From Siphonodentalium dalli (taxonomy: Eukaryota; Mollusca; Scaphopoda; Gadilida; Siphonodentaliidae): a stretch of DNA of 64,000 nucleotides. The stretch is from contig CP136062.1 of NCBI GenBank assembly GCA_032622095.1, positions 136,440,960-136,504,959 on the forward strand, given 5' to 3'. Numbering within the stretch: position 1 is the stretch's first letter; each line of letters opens with the position of its first letter. The translations under genes and the position numbers were made by a program. Under the pieces are notes generated by a model, which was not told where the DNA came from, searched no databases, and worked only from the letters and a program-made list of their open reading frames with translations. Positions 1 through 11,714 of the stretch are shown here, piece after piece.

Positions 1-1
1 A

Positions 2-460
2 ATTCACACTGGAGACCGACCATATACATGTGAGATTTGCCAAAAGTCATTCAATCGTGAAGCAAACCTGGATAGACATACCAAGAGTCATGCAGGATAT
101 AAACCATATCAGTGTGATATTTGCGGACAAACATGTGCGCATCGGTGTGACATAGTAAAGCATAAGAGAGTGCACACGGGCGAGCGGCCATACCCGTGCG
201 ACATATGCGACAAAACATTCGGTACTTCAAGCAATCTGACGACACATAAACGAGGTCACGCCGGAGATAAACGGTACCATTGTGGTATATGCGGGAAAAG
301 ATTCATAAATCGGACTGCGATATTAAATCACGAGAGGACACATACTGGTGAGCGACCATATCAGTGTGATATATGTGGGAAATCGTTCAATACTTCAAGT
401 ATCCTCACTGTGCACAAACGAACCAGACATTCTGGAGATAAAGGACTGACTGATGACTGA
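2..460 (+). CDS. C2H2 zinc-finger protein, 3' part (5' end outside window)
   Basis: Open from the first base of the window to TGA at 458-460, about 152 residues. The translation shows five consecutive classical C2H2 fingers. Four begin CxIC and the linkers include two canonical HTGERPY segments. The fingers start near residues 10, 38, 66, 94 and 122, and the last ends HKRTRH with one extra residue between its histidines. After the last finger only about nine residues remain (SGDKGLTDD), so this is the C-terminus. Poly-zinc-finger proteins of this type usually bind DNA in the nucleus, but the target and the N-terminal effector domain cannot be seen. Finger 2 has CDICGQTC in place of the usual hydrophobic/aromatic position, so it may be weaker. 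An internal ATG at 170 would give a shorter ORF, but the reading frame clearly runs in from outside the window. AATAAA lies at 563-568, about 100 bases after the stop. Confidence 0.9.
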   Translation: MHTGDRPYTCEICQKSFNREANLDRHTKSHAGYKPYQCDICGQTCAHRCDIVKHKRVHTGERPYPCDICDKTFGTSSNLTTHKRGHAGDKRYHCGICGKRFINRTAILNHERTHTGERPYQCDICGKSFNTSSILTVHKRTRHSGDKGLTDD

Positions 461-562
461 ACACTGACCTGCTGTCACAATCTATTGTGTTCTAGTAGCA
501 TGAACAATTGTATGATCTATTTTGTTATAGTAGCGTGAACATTAATTTGTATATTTATTAAA

Positions 563-568
563 AATAAA
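563..568 (+). terminator. poly(A) signal of the zinc-finger gene
   Basis: AATAAA 103 bases after the zinc-finger stop codon, in an AT-rich stretch. The same 3' flank reappears in the decayed copy that ends near 1515, so the duplication included the 3' UTR. Confidence 0.5.
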
Positions 569-616
569 TTCTTATCTTGAATTTTATGGGAAGCCAAATT
601 GACATTTAAGAAATAA

Positions 617-929
617 TTGAACTTAAGCGCAATACGGGAAGATCTAATTGCGCTTAAGCGCAATAAGGAATATTCCTTATTGCGCTTAAGCACAATTAAT
701 AGCCATATTACATACACTCCCTATAATTCAAATGGTGTAGTGTAATCCATGCTCCAATGGGTGGAGCAAATATAGGATAATTCTACTATTTGCAGAGGGG
801 TGATCTCATGAGGGAGATATTAATTAATTAAGGATGTAAAAGCGCAATAAGGAATGTTAAGCGCAATAAGGGAAGATCTAATTGCGCTTAAGCGCCATAA
901 GACATTCCTTATTGCGCTTAAGCTCAATT
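617..929. repeat. palindromic GCGCTTAAGCGCAAT repeats
   Basis: Two related blocks, 617-700 and 838-929, are built from GCGCTTAAGCGCAATAAGG in both orientations. A perfect 38 bp palindrome lies at 653-690, centred on AAGGAATATTCCTT. A degenerate relative occurs at about 35045-35170. It is a short fold-back repeat family with no coding capacity. Confidence 0.7.
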
Positions 930-1194
930 ATTTATTAAATGTCTATTTGGCATCCCATAGAATCTGTAAATGGTGTTCCCACAATATGAAATTATAAATT
1001 AATGCATTAAGTAACTATTCCAATGACAACTGGGTGGTTTATAAAATATCTCAATATTCAAGTGAAATTTGCAAAATACATGTAGGTTATAAAATACAAT
1101 TATTTCCCTACATACCCTACCATGAAAGGTCTCGTATCAGAAAGCAGGTACATTTTTTCTAGACCAGAGCATGCATACGATAATCAACATCATA

Positions 1195-1515
1195 GAACGA
1201 CCATATGCGTGTGACATGCGAGAAAGCATATAAAACTTCAAGCAATAAGGAGACTCGTCATCACAGCGATATCATTGTGGTGTACATGAATATTCACACA
1301 CCGGACTGTGATATTAAATCACGAGATGACACATACGGGTGAGCGACCATATCAGTGCGATATATACGGGGTAGCGTTCAGTAGTTCAACTATCCTCACT
1401 GTGCACAAACTAACCAAGCATTCTGAAGATAAATGACTGACGACTGAACACTGACCTGCTGTCACAATCTAGTTTGTACTAGAAGCATGCACAGTTGTAT
1501 ATTTATTAAAGATAA
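1195..1515 (+). pseudogene. decayed copy of the zinc-finger 3' exon
   Basis: Bases 1195-1515 repeat, with many changes and deletions, the sequence from about 182 to 570. They match the end of finger 3, a damaged finger 4, most of finger 5, the stop region, and the 3' UTR stretch beginning ACTGACCTGCTGTCACAATC. The copy has frameshifts and in-frame stops (a cysteine codon of the first finger is followed by lost spacing, and TGA follows the last finger early), so it cannot encode fingers. A further relic of linker plus finger lies at 1516-1600. This is a local tandem duplication that has been decaying for some time. Confidence 0.8.
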
Positions 1516-1600
1516 AGAGGACTCACAACGGAAGCGATCATATCATTGTGACATATGAGAGAAAGCGTTCAGTACATAATGTCTCCTTGCTGCATAAATG
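1516..1600 (+). pseudogene. second zinc-finger relic
   Basis: A short stretch resembling the linker and first half of finger 5 of the upstream gene (AGGACTCACAACGGAAGCGA, then a CATTGTGACAT core) with frame-breaking changes. It follows directly after the first decayed copy. Confidence 0.5.
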
Positions 1601-2978
1601 AATATTATGTTATATCTGTTTGATTTGTTTCCGTGTACCTTATCTTATACCGGTTTGATTCGTTTCCCTGTACTAAACTTTTCGCTATATCCAGGGACCG
1701 GGCTGCTGGTGGTATCAGTTGTGAGACTGTCTACCTTGCACTCGAACTGTACCCCCCTTCCTCCCCACATAATTGGGTTAGAATGTTCCAACTGGTACCT
1801 CAAACATTCCAACTGTTGGAAATGTCCAACTGATTGTCATTTCAGCCCAAAATTTTCCATGTCATTGCGTAATCTTGCATATATTTATTCCTCCAATTTT
1901 AGAAAAGATACCCAGTTGGTTCGTGGAATCTGTCCTTTTGGTCCACGTAAAATCTTAAATCGGCGTACTTGAAATATATCGTGTATATATTGAAAATATC
2001 TTGATTGTTTATTGTGGGCGGAAGTTCATTGTGCACACCTGCCAGTCTGAGTAAACTCATACCTAAATATTCATTACAACATTGAATATAAGGTCTGACG
2101 GATAACATCGATATTTCATTTCCAAGTCCTCGGGATTCCGTAATCTGATTGATTGCGTAAATTATTTTCCGTCCAATGAAACCGTATGGGTTAATAAACA
2201 AGTGTCAGTGGGCGGAGCTAGACTCCCATAATGTCACCTCTAAATATAGTAACAGAGCGGAATTTCTCCGATCGAAAGCGATGCTTGCAAATACAACAGA
2301 CAGAAACAATGGCTTCGAAATTATATATTCGGTACGATTCGGATTAATTTGAAGGATGTGCTAGACCTGATAGATAGGCCTGCGCATGGTACCAACTTGG
2401 CCTCCCATAAATATAAATAGAACTCACTCACGTCCGTGTATTTGATTTACTTTATTGTACCATGGTTTGCAAATCAAATTATTTGTCGTAAAAAAGTCAT
2501 CTGAAAGTTAACACCGAGGAAATGACTTAATTTTATGCTTTTAAATAGTTCTAAAGCATCATTTTTGATGACGACCTTATTTTTTGCTCTCGGATGCAGC
2601 TTTCCGGTTGATGCAGCGAGTTCATCTCCCGAAAAAGAATAGTCGCACACACGACAAATATTATCTGCTGTAATCTTATGTCGCGACACAGGCCATTACT
2701 ATTATTGCGAAGCACAACAAATAACACGTGGGGGCACCTGTCAATCATCGATGTATTTTTTTTAAATCCGTGACGTCATTTTGGGGAAGCTCTTCGCTGA
2801 ATAGAAATGGTTTTGGCTACATAAGCTCCAGACTCTATATTTCAAATATAGAGTCGACGTTCACCCAGACTGCACACCTGCATGAACACAGGTGCAAGTC
2901 TTTCACTGAATTAATTATATTCCAGTTGTTTGGAGAAAAATGACAAACTATTCATCCAGTGCTAGCCTGTACGTGTTC
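1601..2978. other. no gene recognised
   Basis: No ORF here resembles a known family. Around 1770-1880 the sequence is related to a repeat seen at 22006-22330 and 45280-45640, with shared TTCCAACTG motifs and 'TTTCAGCCCAAA' near the end. The rest is AT-rich without recognisable structure. Confidence 0.4.
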
Positions 2979-3480
2979 TTAAAGGCACGTGTGGCCTTGG
3001 CGGTGGGTATCCTGTGAAAATATATCCACCCGTCAAAAACCGCCACAAACAGAAAGAACATCAAAATGTAGATAGACTTTGTCCGTATGCAAATAAGAAA
3101 TATCGCATAAACAGTATGTTATGGTCATATGTTTGACCATTGTTATGTAAACAACAGCATAAAAAGTTACTTTTCTGGTGTTTGTTTATATTATGATGGT
3201 AAACATAAAGAGCGTTCTTTGTTGGTGAATACCTGATATGGAACTAATAAAGAGCGTTTATGCCATTTGTGTGTGATTAGCCAGTAGCATTGTGCTGTCT
3301 TCTGTGACACAATCAGGCTCCTGCTTAGGTAAAATATAGTAGGTCTTTATGATAACATGCTGTTTACGCGATGGTCATGGTATATATGAACGGAACTGTA
3401 TGCGTTTTAATGTTTTTCTGTTTACGGTGTTTGGAACAAATATGAATATTTTCGACAATTAAGGCCGCACGTGCCTTTAA
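2979..3480 (+). mobile_element. MITE-A, full copy 1 (TTAA-ended, ~500 bp)
   Basis: The termini are inverted: TTAAAGGCACGTGTGGCC at the left and GGCCGCACGTGCCTTTAA at the right. Both ends lie on TTAA, as expected for piggyBac-type TTAA target duplications. The family assignment is an inference from the TTAA alone. The element carries two copies of ATAAAGAGCGTT (3205-3216 and 3247-3258) and no credible gene. The same element occurs at 17865, 22378 (reverse), 25200, 29720 (reverse) and 48995, with partial copies at 39418 and 42336. Confidence 0.85.
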
Positions 3481-4191
3481 TATAATCGCTTTGTCCTACC
3501 AACATGGAAGCTAAATCAGTACCAGTGGGAAAATTACAAGATGGGTTGCAAATGAATTTTCTTTGACTTGGAAATTTCGATCTGGTTCAAGTGGGCATGT
3601 ATAGTTGGAAATTCCAAGGTGCCCTTTAAAAACAAATCTCTGGTATTTTACCAGGGTGATTGATTTGAACAGGTATAATGTTACTCTGGTAAAGTTACAC
3701 ACATGTAGACCTGTGCCCCCATGTATTTTTACTCTAGTAAAATGTTCCCACCCATATATTTCACCAACCTATATAATTCACCAAGGTATTTTACCTGGAT
3801 GTGGTAGGTCTACTATAGTAATTTTACCAGTGTAATTTACCTCGATGTTGGGGTAAAATTTATCACAGTAGTACCGAGGTGCGCTTTCAGAAGCTTTAAC
3901 ATTTGATATTACAGATTGGAGGCCGTGAATCACACGCGTGCTATATAAGGTACTAAACTCCTTTTGACTTGGCTGACTTATTTTAACAATATTCTTTTTG
4001 AGTATGACACCGGGTAGAATGGTTTACCACTGACTAACAAAATATAATTGTTTTTCTCACAAAAAGAGACAGAGAACACACCAGTTACAGAAGGATTAAC
4101 TGTCATGTGGACTGTTTTTATGGAGATGTAACCGTGCGGTAAGTGGACATAACTTGTGTAAAACCCGAAGGTTTTTTTACATACAAGTTAT
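3481..4191. repeat. TTTTACCAG/CTGGTAAAA-rich stretch
   Basis: Between about 3620 and 3870 short motifs such as TTTTACCAG, CTGGTAAA and TTTTACC alternate in both orientations, giving a loose fold-back structure. No gene is seen. The stretch up to 4191 borders the large inverted repeat. Confidence 0.35.
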
Positions 4192-5376
4192 GGTTCCAAT
4201 AGCATAGTATTGTACCCGCGGGGGTCACATACCTTAAAGGTACACGTCATTTGTGTCTATAATCAGACAATACATTACGCATAGGGTTCAACATGGTCAC
4301 CAATGCAACCACATCCAAAAGCAACGAACACCCATTACTGAGTCCCGCTGTTACACACAACACAATTACTCGGGATTAAGGTCTTCTAGTAATGAGTTAT
4401 GGTTGTATACTTTAGAAATGGTACCTATAGCATAATATTGTACCCCATTGATGCACATCACGTTTCATGTGAATTAAATGAGCAGGTAACTCAATTCTCT
4501 GCATTTCGAATGGAGTTGGGTATTTTTGTATATTATATACAGTGTTATTTAGCTTAGAAATGGTTGTTATTTTATATCAATATGCCAGTTTATGTCACAG
4601 ACAAAATGCGTACTCACTCTTCACATAGACTAATATGTAAGCATTTGTATCATTTAGAATGTCAAAATATGGTCTAAGTCAGTCGTATTAGCTATATATG
4701 GCCACTTACCGTTCAAGTTATAACCACATTAAAACTATGCTTCAAATGTAAATTATATGTAACTTGAATATGATCGGTCCCCAGGCACTTTTTTTGGTCA
4801 TAGGTTCTAACCGACCATCGTTCATACTCGAACGCGTGTGTATATGATAGCTATGGTAATGGTAGAGAAATCTAGAGAGCTAAGTAGACCCACTGCCTAC
4901 ATCAATATATATATACGATATACATGCACTGGCCGCAATGGGTTCCCGTTACTAGCCTATAGACATGAAGTATTAAAGTTATACACCTTCATCAGCGCGC
5001 TCTTAATGAGTTTTGAATTGGCATATGGGTACTAATCCAAACCATTCCGATGTAATTTAATCGGAATGCCAATCATAACCATCTGCACAGAGAAAGCTAG
5101 TGGGAACGATACACACTGTTTGCGTAATTGACTAGACACATTGAGGTAAAGAAGCACCCTGATGTATCAAAGGTATATTTCAAGGATTTTTAATCGGCAA
5201 CCAATTATTGAATATATTTTTGTTGGGCATGGTCATATGCACCACTGTGTTTCATATAAAACAAAAAACTAGTCGGTGGTTAAATCACCACAGCCAATAT
5301 CCCCAAATGGTAAGCTATTTTTTAGCAGATGGGGTACATCCATGACTAAAGAAGAAGGAACTGAGGTAAATTATAC

Positions 5377-5382
5377 TTTATT
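5377..5382 (-). terminator. poly(A) signal after the left-arm gene
   Basis: TTTATT on the plus strand, i.e. AATAAA on the minus strand, about 140 bases past the stop of the left-arm gene. The matching signal in the other arm is at 12461-12466. Confidence 0.45.
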
Positions 5383-5519
5383 ATTTGATCACTTAACACA
5401 CATAACAGGTTTTGCTGACTCAATCTGTGTAACCTATTTCTAGTATGTTGCAGTATGTTCAGCAAACACAGGTAAGCGATGCCTACGGTTGCAAGTGGTA
5501 CTCGTCAGTGATCACTGAG

Positions 5520-6125
5520 TTAGGTCTGTGGTTCAGAACCAAGCTTTTTAGTTTTCAGTGTATAATCACCATAATTCCTGATTATTCCCAAGGTCCAAAT
5601 GAGTTCACTGTCTAGTTCTGAAATAGTTTTAGTTGTGTTTACAATGTAATCCAATACTAGTTGTTCATTAAACATCTTTTCAATCGTGAAAATTTCACAA
5701 GGTTCTGGGAGAATGATGTAACCGCATATTGATGTTTCTTCTTCGAATATCCGACTTCTTTCATTGAAAAACACGTCATTGTAAACAGAAATTCGAACAA
5801 AGTTATCTCCAACAAGTTCACGAATCCAACGTATGTCGTTATTTTTAGCAATACCTCTAATTAGCCAACAGTCAGAGAACAGTTGATCCACAATATCTAG
5901 TAAGAAATCTGTTTCAAATTTTGTTCTCTCCAGCAAAGATTCCAATCTCTCTCTACCATCAACAAAATGTCCTTCTAAAATTAACTTTATTATTAGCTTC
6001 TCTTCCCTTCGAAACCAAGTTTGCTGTAATTCATTCTTGATTTCTTCACGTAGTGTTGATGAGTTAACTAAAGCTTTGTACACTTTCTGACGTATTTCTG
6101 CTGGTAGCATATCAATTACCTCCAT
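5520..6125 (-). CDS. unrecognised ~201-residue protein, left-arm copy
   Basis: A single-exon ORF of 201 codons from ATG (6125) to TAA (5520-5522), read on the minus strand. It starts MEVIDMLPAEIRQKVYKAL and ends KKLGSEPQT. The sequence is rich in Leu, Ile, Glu and Arg and looks mainly alpha-helical. There is no signal peptide, obvious membrane span or zinc-binding cysteine pattern. The opening LPAEIRQKVYKAL slightly resembles the start of an F-box-like helix, but that is weak and gives no function. The partner in the other arm differs by Lys to Glu near residue 69 and by Val versus Glu-Phe near residue 109, and stays open. A TATA-like GTATAATA lies ~95 bases upstream and AATAAA ~140 bases downstream, so it could be a complete small gene. 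Function unknown. Confidence 0.6.
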   Translation of the reverse strand: MEVIDMLPAEIRQKVYKALVNSSTLREEIKNELQQTWFRREEKLIIKLILEGHFVDGRERLESLLERTKFETDFLLDIVDQLFSDCWLIRGIAKNNDIRWIRELVGDNFVRISVYNDVFFNERSRIFEEETSICGYIILPEPCEIFTIEKMFNEQLVLDYIVNTTKTISELDSELIWTLGIIRNYGDYTLKTKKLGSEPQT

Positions 6126-8110
6126 AAGTCCTTACGAAACACTCTGTTTATTCGAGGTAATCCACTACAACACGGGGTATTGAACGTGAGTTTCTCACAA
6201 AATTAACACCATTATTATACAAATGGTGGTTCATACTATACATAGCGTTCGCACTTTAATGACGATCGGAAAAGTATTTATTACTTATTGTACTATTTAT
6301 AATAACCAATCAAAATCCGCCGTTCAATTTAACTATACACGGACAAGCGGTATGATAACAACCGTTCAACGACTTGATGTAGACAGTCTCACGATAGGTC
6401 TACTATGTGAAAGCATGTGTATATCACATATTTTTTGCAATTCATTCGTATATAATCCAAGCTCTCTGTTAATACAGAGGCGTCAACACATTGGTGTGGA
6501 ACAGACCTACTATGTGGACGCGTGTATATGCTTGACGTATACTGGTTCATTCATAGTATTACTCTAAAATCTCCATTACATGGAGCAAAATAAAGAGCGT
6601 ATACGATGTATTCTTTTCATAAATTATATGTATTTTGACTCCTGTAAAGAGTCTGTTATACAGATGAACCGTGTACCACGTGACGGTCTCGCAAAAGGTG
6701 TATACACATGTATTCAATGTATTCTTTAATAAGTCATTTCTCTATTATTTTCGTTCATTTTAGTAGTAATATTGGTATAAATGTAGTCTGAAATCGTCTG
6801 TATATCGTCATATAGCTTATTGGTGAGCTTATTGCATCCGTGTATACTAAACAAGCGTGACAACTCATGCATTCGTAATAGTTCTGTCTATTGTGATCTG
6901 GTGTAGCCTCGTATACAGGAAGGCAATGTGTTCAAAGTACGCGAATGCGTGTCTGGTTTATGTATACGTCCATATTTCTTAAAGTATAGTACATATGTTG
7001 TGCGTTAAGACGTGGAACAAGTCCCCCTTTCACTGGTAAACTACGTATAAACGAGCTATACTATAGTTAACTAACCATTTCTACATAAGTGCGGTTCTAT
7101 GGTGGTGTGTCTTACCAATATGCCATTATACGCAGATGGTAACGTGTTCAAGTGTGCACAAGTCTGATTGTGTGCCCACGCTTTACATATATGTGAGAAT
7201 ATTTTAAAGTATACAGATGCTCTTTAAGATACGCAGTGCTTTGTACAAATCAATATGTCATTAAATGACTAGTCATAATGTCAGCCATTATCAGCCAACT
7301 ATTTATAGAAATACCTGTTATATGAGATCATATCGTAGCTGAATCTGGACCTACCTCAACGGCGAAGTGCGCTCAAGTTACACATATGATATGAGCCATT
7401 ATATGGGTCGATGAGGTGTTATCTCAGTATGACCATACAGTATTAGTAAAATACACCCCCTACCTTTTACCAAGAGAGCGAAACAAACATGACATATCGA
7501 TTATATATATATATATATAGTGATGAATCTATGCCTGGTCTCACAGACAAATGTTCATATTTAGAGTAAATACATATGTGTATCCTTTAATGTAATGTCA
7601 GCAAATGTATAGAAACACAGCGTTCAAAATAGTAAAAAGTATACATTTTTTATTTCGAATTTCATTGTTTACGGTTAATTTCCTGTTATGAAATTGGTCC
7701 TTTTATAAACGCTTAATACGCAGTTACAAAAAGCCCTAATTGACAAACATTTTAAGCGCTATTATGACTATATTTGACGAATAAAAAAAACGCCATTTGA
7801 CGTAGTACAACAACGTGAAATGACTACTTTTTTAAACGCGAAGTTGAAACAAAACTAATATACAAAAGAATTTTAAACTAAAATAATAAGTTTGGTTGAT
7901 GTATAGTTTGGTTGACAGCATTTTCACACACAGAAGCGTTATGATACAGTTTCACCACTCACACAGAAGCGATCTTATACGGTGTAGCGGTATGTTACAG
8001 AGTTATCGTTCTTTTCGAGGCTAAAAAAAGCGCAGGCCGGCCCCCTCCCTCTCCCCCGTTTTAAAAGGGGCGGGGTTAAGGGGAGCGATCGCGCGTCACG
8101 AAAAAATGTC

Positions 8111-9804
8111 ACCCACATTTTACACATAACCCTTCTACATATTTACCACAATTCTACTTTTACCCTTACCCAATATAACCCCCTCCCTTCCGAACTTCTT
8201 AGCCATCATCTTTATGCTACTCTGTGCATCATTCATGTTCTTTGCCCTATGTCCCTGTCATTTCCTATAAGTTTACACCATTTTGCATGTGTTCTCCTTT
8301 TTATTACTGTATCCTTAATACACAAACCCCCAAGTTCATACACATATACGTAATACTTTCCATTCATTCTCTGCTTTATGTTTACTCTTTTGTCGCATTA
8401 CATTCCCTATGTTTTCGACCAACTGCTTACACCTACATTATATATATATATATATATGTCCCCTTTTACCCATCTCTTCTCCTCCCCACCCCCAGTTCAT
8501 ATGATTTAGTTATACTTTTACCCCTATGGCCCTCTTTTCTCACTTCCTCTGCTTTCCCCTACCTGGTGCCATTTTAATTTCTATACCATTTTAAGCCCCT
8601 TGACGGCTCTTACCCTCTAATTACTGTCTGCAATCATGGTTACCCCTCTCCTTCCAAAGCAAAACCCCCACGTTTCATATGATTTAGGTATATACTCAAT
8701 GATTATTCTTATCTCATCTACTTTAATTATGTACATATTCCCCACCCGGCTCTCTGATATACACCTCTATTCATTTTACCCTATACCCCATTTACCTTTC
8801 TCCACATAACCACCTTTCATTCTTTTTTACCTACCCCTTTTGTACCTCTAAACACTTTGTTCTTCCCACAACAATCCCAATGTTTTCCTAGGAAAGTAAT
8901 TATTACTACTCAATGTTTTCTCCAAATTATACCCTTCTGCTCCCATTTACTTGCCTCTCACTCTACCCATCGCCTTCCCCTTTTTACACATGTATTAACC
9001 TCTGTTGAGTGGCTTTTCTTAGCCTCCTATACTCTTCGCTATACACCTCTATACACTCTCCCACTGCCTCTTTACCCTTTTTCCCATAAGCACCTTTCAT
9101 TCTTTTCATTTCTCCCTTTTCCATTTTATACAACTCTTATTTTACCTCTGTTCTACCCACAACAATCCCAATGTTTTCCTAGGAAAGTAAGGCTTACACC
9201 TCAATGTTTTCTCCAAATTATACCCTTCTGCCCCAATTTCTTGCCTCTCGCTCTCCCCATCTCCTTCCCATTTTTGCATAATCTACATGTATAAACCTAT
9301 ATTGAGTGGCTTTTCTTAGCCTCCTATACTCTTCGCTATACACCTATATACACTCTCCCACTGCCCCTTTACCCTTTTTCACATAAGCACCTTTCATTCT
9401 TTTCATGTCTCCCTTTTCCATTTTATACAACTCTTATTTTACCTCTGTTCTACCCACAACAATCCCAATGTTTTCCTAGGAAAGTAAGGCTTACACCTCA
9501 ATGTTTTCTCCAAATTATACCCTTCTGCCCCAATTTCTTGCCTCTCGCTCTCCCCATCTCCTTCCCCTTTTTGCACCATCTACATGTATAAACCTATATT
9601 GAGTGGCGTTTCCTAGCCTCCTAAGCTCTTCACTATATGTTAATTCATATACTAAAAACCATGAACAGTGTACACTACCTAATCCATTATCATCTCCAAT
9701 TAATACACGGTCATATCATCCCATCCCCATTTCCCACACTCCATTACCCCTCATACTGTGTCGTTTCCCCCATCCATTTCCTCTGCCTTATACTTTTCTT
9801 CTAT
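8111..9804. repeat. G-poor loop of the inverted repeat with ~294 bp tandem repeats
   Basis: The 1.69 kb between the arms is strikingly poor in G on the plus strand and rich in C and T. The bias begins and ends at the arm boundaries. It contains an imperfect direct repeat of ~291-297 bp: CAATCCCAATGTTTTCCTAG recurs near 8872, 9163 and 9460, giving about 2.6 units through ~9620. ORFs here (8857-9294 and others) are products of the composition and resemble no protein. A TA run lies near 8438-8457. Confidence 0.75.
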
Positions 9805-11618
9805 GACATTTTTTCGTGACGCGCGATCGCTCCCCTTAACCCCGCCCCTTTTAAAACGCGGGAGAGGGAGGGGGCCGGCCTGCGCTTTTTTTAGCCTCGA
9901 AAAGAACGATAACTCTGTAACATACCGCTACACCGTATAAGATCGCTTCTGTGTGAGTGGTGAAACTGTATCATAACGCTTCTGTGTGTGAAAATGCTGT
10001 CAACCAAACTATACATCAACCAAACTTATTATTTTAGTTTAAAATTCTTTTGTATATTAGTTTTGTTTCAACTTCGCGTTTAAAAAAGTAGTCATTTCAC
10101 GTTGTTGTACTACGTCAAATGGCGTTTTTTTTATTCGCCAAATATAGTCATAATAGCGCTTAAAATGTTTGTCAATTAGGGCTTTTTGTAACTGCGTATT
10201 ACGCGTTTATAAAATGACACGTTTCATAACAGGAAATTAACCGTAAACAATGAAATTCGAAATAAAAAATGTATACTTTTCACTATTTTGAACGCTGCGT
10301 TTCTATACATTTGCTGACATTACATTAAAGGATACACATGTATTTACTCTAAATATGAACATTTGTCTGTGAGACCAGGCATAGATTCATCACTATATAT
10401 ATATATAATCGATATGTCATGTTTTTTTCGCTATCTTGGTAAAAGGTAGGGGGTGTATTTTACTAATATTGTATGGTCATACTGAGATAACACCTCATCG
10501 ACCCATATAATGGCTCATATCATATGTGTAACTTGAGCGCACTTCGACGTTGAGGTAGGTCCAGATTCAGCTACGATATGATCTCATATAACAGGTATTT
10601 CTATAAATAGTTGGCTGATAATGGCTGACATTATGACTAGTCATTTAATGACATATTGATTTGTACAAAGCACTGCGTATCTTAAAGAGCATCTGTATAC
10701 CATCTGCATATAATGGCATATTGGTAAGACACACCACCATAGAACCGCACTTATGTAGAAATGGTTAGTTAACTATAGTATAGCTCGTTTATACGTAGTT
10801 TACCAGTGAAAGGGGGACTTGTTCCACGTCTTAACGCACAAAATATGTACTATACTTTATGAAATATGGACGTATACATAAACCAGACACGCATTCGCGT
10901 ACTTTGAACACATTGCCTTCGTGTATACGAGGCTACACCAGATCACAATAGACAGAACTATTACGAATGCATGAGTTGTCACGCTTGTTTAGTATACACG
11001 GATGCAATAAGCTCACCAATAAAGCTATATGACGCTAAACAGACGATTTCAGACTACATTTCTACCAATATTACTACTAAAATGAACGAAAATAATAGAG
11101 AAATGACTTATTAAAGAATACATTGAATACATGTGTATACACCTTTTGCGAGACCGTCACGTGGTACACGGTTCATCTGTATAACAGACTCTTTACAGGA
11201 GTCAAAATACATATAATTTATGAAAAGAATACATCGTATACGCTCTTTATTTTGCTCCATGTAATGGAGATTTTAGAGTAATACTATGAATGAACCAGTA
11301 TACGTCAAGCATATACACGCGTCCACATAGTAGGTCTGTTCCACACCAATGTTTTGACGCCTCTGTATTAACAGAGAGCTTGGATTATATACGAATGAAT
11401 TGCAAATAATATGTGATATACACATGCTTTCACATAGTAGACCTATCGTGAGACTGTCTACATCAAGTTGTTGAACGGTTGTTATCATACCGCTTGTCCA
11501 TGTATAGTTAAATTGAACGGCGGATTTTGATTGGTTATTATAAATAGTACAATAAGTAATAAATACTTTTCCGATCGTCATTAAAGTGCGAACGCTATGT
11601 ATAGTATGAACCACCATT

Positions 11619-11628
11619 TGTATAATAA
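11619..11628 (+). promoter_or_regulatory. TATA-like element before the right-arm gene
   Basis: TGTATAATAA about 90 bases before the ATG at 11715, conserved at the mirror position in the left arm. It is the only promoter-like motif close to the gene. This is a motif observation only. Confidence 0.3.
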
Positions 11629-11714
11629 TGGTGTTAATTTTGTGAGAAACTCACGTTCAATACCCCGTGTTGTAGTGGATTACCTCGAATAAACAGAGTG
11701 TTTCGTAAGGACTT

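Larger units (their letters stand above)
4192..8110. mobile_element. left arm of giant inverted repeat (3.92 kb)
   Basis: This arm is the reverse complement of 9805-13650 with only scattered differences. The outer ends match at GGTTCCAATA (4192) and its complement ending at 13650. The inner ends match at GTCACGAAAAAATGTC (ending 8110) and its complement starting at 9805. The arm is 73 bases longer than its partner, nearly all due to one ~72 bp segment near 7139-7210. It contains one intact gene (5520-6125, minus). The inner end is GC-rich with short C and G runs. Repeats of a terminal module (GGTWCC, GTACCC and CCTTAAAGGTACACGTCA) occur at 4192-4250 and 4411-4445. The overall form recalls fold-back or long-TIR transposons, but no transposase was recognised. 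Confidence 0.85.

Noticed and set aside
6223-6567. 114-codon ORF in both arms of the inverted repeat
   Set aside because: All four base differences between arms change an amino acid, it has no recognised relatives, and it lies divergently beside a better ORF.
8857-9294. 145-codon ORF in the inverted-repeat loop
   Set aside because: Product of the G-poor composition (few stops) and of the ~294 bp repeat; low complexity, no domain.
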